Shown here: one piece after another, positions 5,681-8,874 of the stretch
Layout: each line of letters starts with the position of its first letter
Position numbering within the stretch: position 1 is the stretch's first letter
Origin: Candidatus Nanopelagicales bacterium
Lineage (GTDB): Bacteria; Actinomycetota; Actinomycetes; S36-B12; UBA5976
DNA length: 8,874 nt
Assembly (NCBI GenBank): GCA_023254955.1
Contig: JALRKC010000031.1
Coordinates: 1-8,874 of the forward strand
Direction: 5' to 3'
Position numbers and translations under genes: made by a program
Notes under the pieces: model-generated
The model's database searches: none
Told to the model about the DNA's origin: nothing
Seen by the model: the letters and a program-made list of their open reading frames with translations, nothing else

Positions 5681-6873
5681 GCATTTTTGATATTGGCGTA
5701 ATTGCCGCAGGAATTTTATTTGGGTGGAGTGGATTTCGAAGAGGTTTAATTAGAACTGTTTTTGGAGTTATCGGATTAGTAGTTGGCGCTAGCTTTACGA
5801 TTACGTTTTTACCAAGAATTTTAGAATATTTTGAAATTACAGACTTACCTTTTAGACCATATTCCGGTTTATCGATCGTGATATTTGGTGCGAGCTTAGG
5901 TGCATTTATTTTTGGAAAAGTTGCTGGATTACTTCGGGGTGCATTGTTTATCTTTCCATTTTTAAGATTTTTTGATGCGCTAGCTGGATTATTGGTTGCT
6001 ATAGCTGCAGTCATGGTGGCAACTTGGACTTTAGCCAGTGCGATTTTGGATGTAAGAAGCGAAACACTTGCCCGTCAAGTCGAGCAATCGATTATTTATC
6101 AAATTCTTGATGAAAACATGCCGGAGCAACTAAAACGATTCCCAGAATTTTTACAAGGTGCAATTAATGCCTCGCCACTACCGGGAGTTTTCTCTAATTT
6201 GATGCAAGCGGTGGACACCGCAGCTCCAGAAGTAACACCGATCCCCACGCCTGACTTAGTGCTTACGGCAACTAAATCAGTAGTAAAAATTGATGGAATA
6301 GCTGAAAGTTGTAACGCGGCAATGACTGGAACCGGTTTTTTGGTCGGGCCAGAGCGAGTAGTAACTAATGCGCACGTCGTAGCAGGGGTTGATGAGCCAT
6401 TCGTTTCATTTGACCAAGGTGAAAGTTCTTACCAAGGTCGAGTAGTTGCAATTGATCGTGAGATTGATGCAGCTGTGTTGTATGTGCCAGGTTTAATCGG
6501 AAAACCTTTATCTTTTATTGGGCCAGTTGAAATAAATGATTCAAGTTTTATTGCTGGATTTCCAGGGGGAAGAGGTTTGAGTGTAAGCAACGCGGTAATT
6601 GCAGCAAATTTTTCTGCAAGCGGTAAAGATATTGATAATCAAGGTGAAGTAATTCGAGAGGTTATTGTTTTTGGTGGGAAGGTACGTTCCGGCAACTCTG
6701 GTGGGCCGTTATTGAGCACTGATGGGCAAGTTTATGGAGTAATTTTTGCTGCTGATGCAGTTCATGAAAACACGGGTTACGCACTTGCTCCAAGTGAAGT
6801 TGCACCGATGATTAGCCAAGCTGCAACAAAAGTTGATTCAGTAGATACTGGCGGGTGCGCAGCAGTTGATTAA
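5677..6873 (+). CDS. marP: MarP-like membrane serine protease (CvpA domain plus trypsin-like domain)
   Basis: MarP is a periplasmic protease held in the membrane by a CvpA-like domain; in mycobacteria it is needed for acid and oxidative stress resistance and for processing a peptidoglycan hydrolase. The 398 residues start with four hydrophobic segments (about 4-20, 27-46, 64-92, 100-124), followed by a linker with a Pro/Thr-rich part (183-193). The chymotrypsin-fold domain has H233 in TNAHVV, D264 in DAAVLYV and S341 in GNSGGPL, so the triad is complete. There are only two cysteines, C212 before the domain and C394 near the end, the same places as the MarP disulfide (C214-C395 by memory). Length agrees with the family (about 397). 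It overlaps nth by ATGA, with no separate promoter evident, and its TAA stop overlaps that of the convergent holin-like gene. Substrate in this organism is unknown. Confidence 0.92.
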   Translation: MSIFDIGVIAAGILFGWSGFRRGLIRTVFGVIGLVVGASFTITFLPRILEYFEITDLPFRPYSGLSIVIFGASLGAFIFGKVAGLLRGALFIFPFLRFFDALAGLLVAIAAVMVATWTLASAILDVRSETLARQVEQSIIYQILDENMPEQLKRFPEFLQGAINASPLPGVFSNLMQAVDTAAPEVTPIPTPDLVLTATKSVVKIDGIAESCNAAMTGTGFLVGPERVVTNAHVVAGVDEPFVSFDQGESSYQGRVVAIDREIDAAVLYVPGLIGKPLSFIGPVEINDSSFIAGFPGGRGLSVSNAVIAANFSASGKDIDNQGEVIREVIVFGGKVRSGNSGGPLLSTDGQVYGVIFAADAVHENTGYALAPSEVAPMISQAATKVDSVDTGGCAAVD

Positions 6874-7331
6874 CTTAAGTCTTTAAATTTCTCGACAGTT
6901 GGAGGTAGTTCATCATCTTCTGAACTTACGAATTCTTGCTCTGGTCGTTTGATATTTTCTCTTAAGTATTCTCTAGTTTCGCGTGCTAATCTGCTAGCTT
7001 CTTTTGTGCCCTTCATTTTTTTGAAAGATTTCGTTCCTATTACCGAAAGAATTAATGCTAACACCACCATAAATACAGCAACTAGTAAAAATGCTGCCCA
7101 AGTTGGCAATCCCAGGGCAGCCAAGCCAAATGCGGCAGCAATCAGCAAGAACAGTAATGCGACATTAATCAATAAAAAAGCCACAATAAATAAAGCGCTA
7201 CCGGCAGTAAATTTCTTAAATGAATCTACTAAGCCCTCTTTTGCCAGCTGGATTTCTTTTTGAATAATCGTGGCAAGATCGTCAATAGATTGCAGAATTA
7301 ATTGACGAATTGATTTTTCTTCGTTAGCCAA
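6870..7331 (-). CDS. Phage holin superfamily III / DUF1469-like two-helix membrane protein
   Basis: This 153-residue protein has an amphipathic N-terminal helix (ILQSIDDLATIIQKEIQLAKEG, interrupted here only by reading: residues 12-33), two membrane helices (about 44-72 and 76-100, with a GLPTW turn between) and a charged cytoplasmic tail rich in Lys, Arg and Glu. That layout is typical of actinobacterial holin-superfamily-III (PF07332-like) proteins, which are chromosomal, of unknown function and not evidence for a prophage. It appears equivalent to Rv3669 next to acs in M. tuberculosis, from memory. The start is TTG at 7331: AAGGA lies 5 nt upstream and no ATG or GTG gives a comparable protein. 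It begins 8 nt after the acs stop, so the two probably form one transcript. The stop shares TTAA with marP. Confidence 0.83.
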   Translation of the reverse strand: MANEEKSIRQLILQSIDDLATIIQKEIQLAKEGLVDSFKKFTAGSALFIVAFLLINVALLFLLIAAAFGLAALGLPTWAAFLLVAVFMVVLALILSVIGTKSFKKMKGTKEASRLARETREYLRENIKRPEQEFVSSEDDELPPTVEKFKDLS

Positions 7332-7336
7332 ATTAA

Positions 7337-7341
7337 TCCTT
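7337..7341 (-). promoter_or_regulatory. Ribosome-binding site that decides the TTG start
   Basis: On the minus strand AAGGA sits 5 nt before the TTG codon at 7331-7329. Its first two bases are the last two bases of the acs TAA stop (7342-7340), so ribosomes ending acs are placed at the next start. Confidence 0.6.
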
Positions 7342-8874
7342 AATCTTCACTTCCGCTGGTCATTCCTTGACTGATCAAATTCATGACAGTTGGGTCAGCC
7401 AAAGTTGTGACATCACCTAGCGTGCGATTTTCAGCAACATCACGTAGCAATCTTCTCATGATTTTTCCAGAGCGGGTTTTTGGTACTTCTGCAACGATCA
7501 AGATCTTCTTAGGTTTGGCAATGGCACCAATTTCTTTTGCTACGTGATCGCGCAGCTCTTTGACAGTATCGGGGCCTTCGGTAGCGCCTTGGCGCAAAAT
7601 TACGAAGGCAACGATGGCTTGACCTGTCATTTCATCGGAAGCTCCAACAACGGCAGCTTCTGCCACCATCGGGTGTGAAACCAAAGCACTTTCTACTTCA
7701 GTAGTTGAGATGCGGTGTCCAGAAACATTCATCACGTCATCTACGCGACCTAAGACCCAAATGGCTCCGTCGTTGTCTAACTTTGCCCCATCACCGGCAA
7801 AGTAAACACCGGAATATTGAGACCAATAAGTTTCTTTGTATCGCTCATCATCGCCCCAAACTCCGCGCAGCATGCTGGGCCAAGGTTCGCGCAAAGTTAA
7901 GTAACCACCCTTGCCATTGCCTAGGACTTCACCTTTGTCATTAACAATTCCAGCAGAAATTCCAGGTAGCGGCTTCATGGCTGAACCTGGCTTTGCTTCG
8001 GTGATTCCAGGTAGCGGCGAAATCATGATTGCGCCGGTTTCGGTTTGCCACCAAGTGTCGACGATTGGGGTTTTGTTTGACCCAATAACTTCGCGATACC
8101 AAATCCAAGCCTCTGGGTTAATTGGTTCACCAACCGAACCGAGCAAGCGCAAACTTGATAAATCATGTTTGGCCGGTAAATCGTCGCCCCACTTCATGAA
8201 AGTTCTAATTGCTGTTGGAGCGGTATAGAGAATTGAAACTTTGTATTTTTCAACTAGCTCCCACCAACGTGCTTTATGTGGAGTGTCCGGGGTTCCTTCA
8301 TAAATTAACTGTGAAGCGCGATTTGCTAAGGGTCCGTAAACCACATAAGAGTGACCAGTAATCCAGCCCACATCTGCGGTGCACCAATAAATATCAGAGT
8401 CGGGTTTTAGATCGAAAACATTAAAGTGGGTGTAGGTAGCTTGGGTTAGGTAACCGCCAGAGGTATGCAAAATTCCTTTTGGTTTTCCAGTGGTTCCAGA
8501 AGTGTAAAGAATAAATAGTGGTGTTTCGCTATCAAAAAATTCTGGAGTATGCGAGGTTGATTGCTTATCAACTAAGTCATGCCACCAAATATCTTTTTCA
8601 CCAAACTCAACTTCGTTTCCGCAACGCTTAACAACCAAAACATTTTCTACCGTTGGTGATTTTTGAACGGCTTCGTCTACTGCTGGCTTTAGCGCAAAGG
8701 CACTACCGCGGCGGTAACCGCCATCAGCTGTAATTACTAATTTGGCACTTGCGTCTTCGATACGACTGCGTAATGCTTCAGCACTAAAACCGCCAAACAC
8801 CACTGAGTGAATGGCGCCGATTCGTGCGCAAGCCAACATGGCAATAGTTGCCTCTGGGATCATCGGCAAATAAA
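7340..8874 (-). CDS. acs: Acetyl-CoA synthetase, AMP-forming (5' end cut by right window edge)
   Basis: Acs activates acetate to acetyl-AMP and then acetyl-CoA, feeding external or overflow acetate into central metabolism. The frame is open to the window edge; the visible part reads [19 protein letters not shown], and family length (about 650) implies that roughly 140 N-terminal residues are missing, so the TTG at 8869 is internal. Counting that codon as 1, the AMP-binding loop [10 protein letters not shown] is at 123-132, WWQTETG with the acetate-pocket Trp at 273-279, YFAGD at 356-360, [13 protein letters not shown] at 374-386, and [11 protein letters not shown] at 463-473. K469 (codon 7463-7465) is the lysine acetylated by Pat-type enzymes in other bacteria. 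The C-terminal domain is complete and ends SGSED. It reads into the holin-like gene after 8 nt. Confidence 0.95.
   Translation of the reverse strand, partial: YLPMIPEATIAMLACARIGAIHSVVFGGFSAEALRSRIEDASAKLVITADGGYRRGSAFALKPAVDEAVQKSPTVENVLVVKRCGNEVEFGEKDIWWHDLVDKQSTSHTPEFFDSETPLFILYTSGTTGKPKGILHTSGGYLTQATYTHFNVFDLKPDSDIYWCTADVGWITGHSYVVYGPLANRASQLIYEGTPDTPHKARWWELVEKYKVSILYTAPTAIRTFMKWGDDLPAKHDLSSLRLLGSVGEPINPEAWIWYREVIGSNKTPIVDTWWQTETGAIMISPLPGITEAKPGSAMKPLPGISAGIVNDKGEVLGNGKGGYLTLREPWPSMLRGVWGDDERYKETYWSQYSGVYFAGDGAKLDNDGAIWVLGRVDDVMNVSGHRISTTEVESALVSHPMVAEAAVVGASDEMTGQAIVAFVILRQGATEGPDTVKELRDHVAKEIGAIAKPKKILIVAEVPKTRSGKIMRRLLRDVAENRTLGDVTTLADPTVMNLISQGMTSGSED

Noticed and set aside
6873..6880. 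ACTTAAGT palindrome just after the marP-like stop as a terminator
   Set aside because: It is only 8 bp with no loop, not GC-rich and without a T-tract; it lies inside the 3' end of the holin-like gene.
6870..7331. Prophage remnant suggested by the holin-like protein
   Set aside because: No other phage genes are present; this family is a standard chromosomal neighbour of acs in actinobacteria.
7406..7417. TGTGACATCACC, resembling a Crp half-site pair
   Set aside because: The arms are 2 bp too close or too far for the TGTGA-N6-TCACA spacing and it lies deep within acs coding sequence, far from any start.
7959..8018. A 15-bp direct repeat (ATTCCAGGTAGCGGC) at 7959-7973 and 8004-8018, 45 bp apart
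   Set aside because: It is in frame and encodes the PLPGI motif twice, which acetyl-CoA synthetases of this type show at these positions, so it is explained by the protein.
8867..8869. TTG as a start for acs
   Set aside because: The frame stays open to the window edge and the residue before it (Tyr) continues the family sequence, so this is an internal Leu codon.

Overview
The window looks like ordinary core chromosome from a small-genome, relatively AT-rich actinobacterium. The evidence for the phylum is a WhiB4/WblA-type iron-sulfur protein, a PonA2-type penicillin-binding protein, a MarP-type CvpA/serine-protease fusion and a Crp that closely resembles the mycobacterial protein as I remember it. 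Moderate-to-low GC, 1-4 base gene overlaps and almost no spacer DNA suggest a streamlined aquatic lineage such as the freshwater Nanopelagicales (acI). That placement is an inference.

Layout, left to right: (1) the N-terminal part of a membrane-anchored metallophosphoesterase on the minus strand, cut by the left edge; (2) a divergent GatB/YqeY-domain gene; (3) a convergent bifunctional penicillin-binding protein (ponA-like) whose stop codon overlaps the YqeY stop; (4) a 115-bp divergent spacer; (5) a plus-strand unit of whiB4/wblA-like, a 52-residue DUF4177-like gene and a RidA-family gene; (6) crp on the minus strand, ending one base from ridA; (7) a 60-bp divergent crp/nth spacer; (8) nth and a marP-like protease, overlapping by four bases; (9) a minus-strand pair, acs followed by a small two-helix holin-superfamily-III membrane protein, with acs cut by the right edge.

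Order and relative orientation match, from memory, the Mycobacterium tuberculosis segment Rv3683 to Rv3667 (metallophosphoesterase, ponA2, whiB4, Rv3678A, Rv3678c, crp, nth, marP, Rv3669, acs). Several genes found there are absent here: the ArsA/Get3-like pair, the metallo-beta-lactamase-fold gene, the thioredoxin-like and NUDIX genes between nth and marP, and the genes near Rv3669. Themes are cell-wall synthesis and periplasmic stress protection (PonA2, MarP), redox and cAMP sensing (WhiB4, Crp), DNA repair (Nth), metabolite damage control (RidA) and acetate activation (Acs).

I saw no mobile element, CRISPR array, RNA gene, prophage or defence system, and no spacer longer than about 115 bp. 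The points most worth a second look are the shared stop codons of convergent genes, the easily missed 52-residue gene, and the reduced form of a conserved actinobacterial locus.
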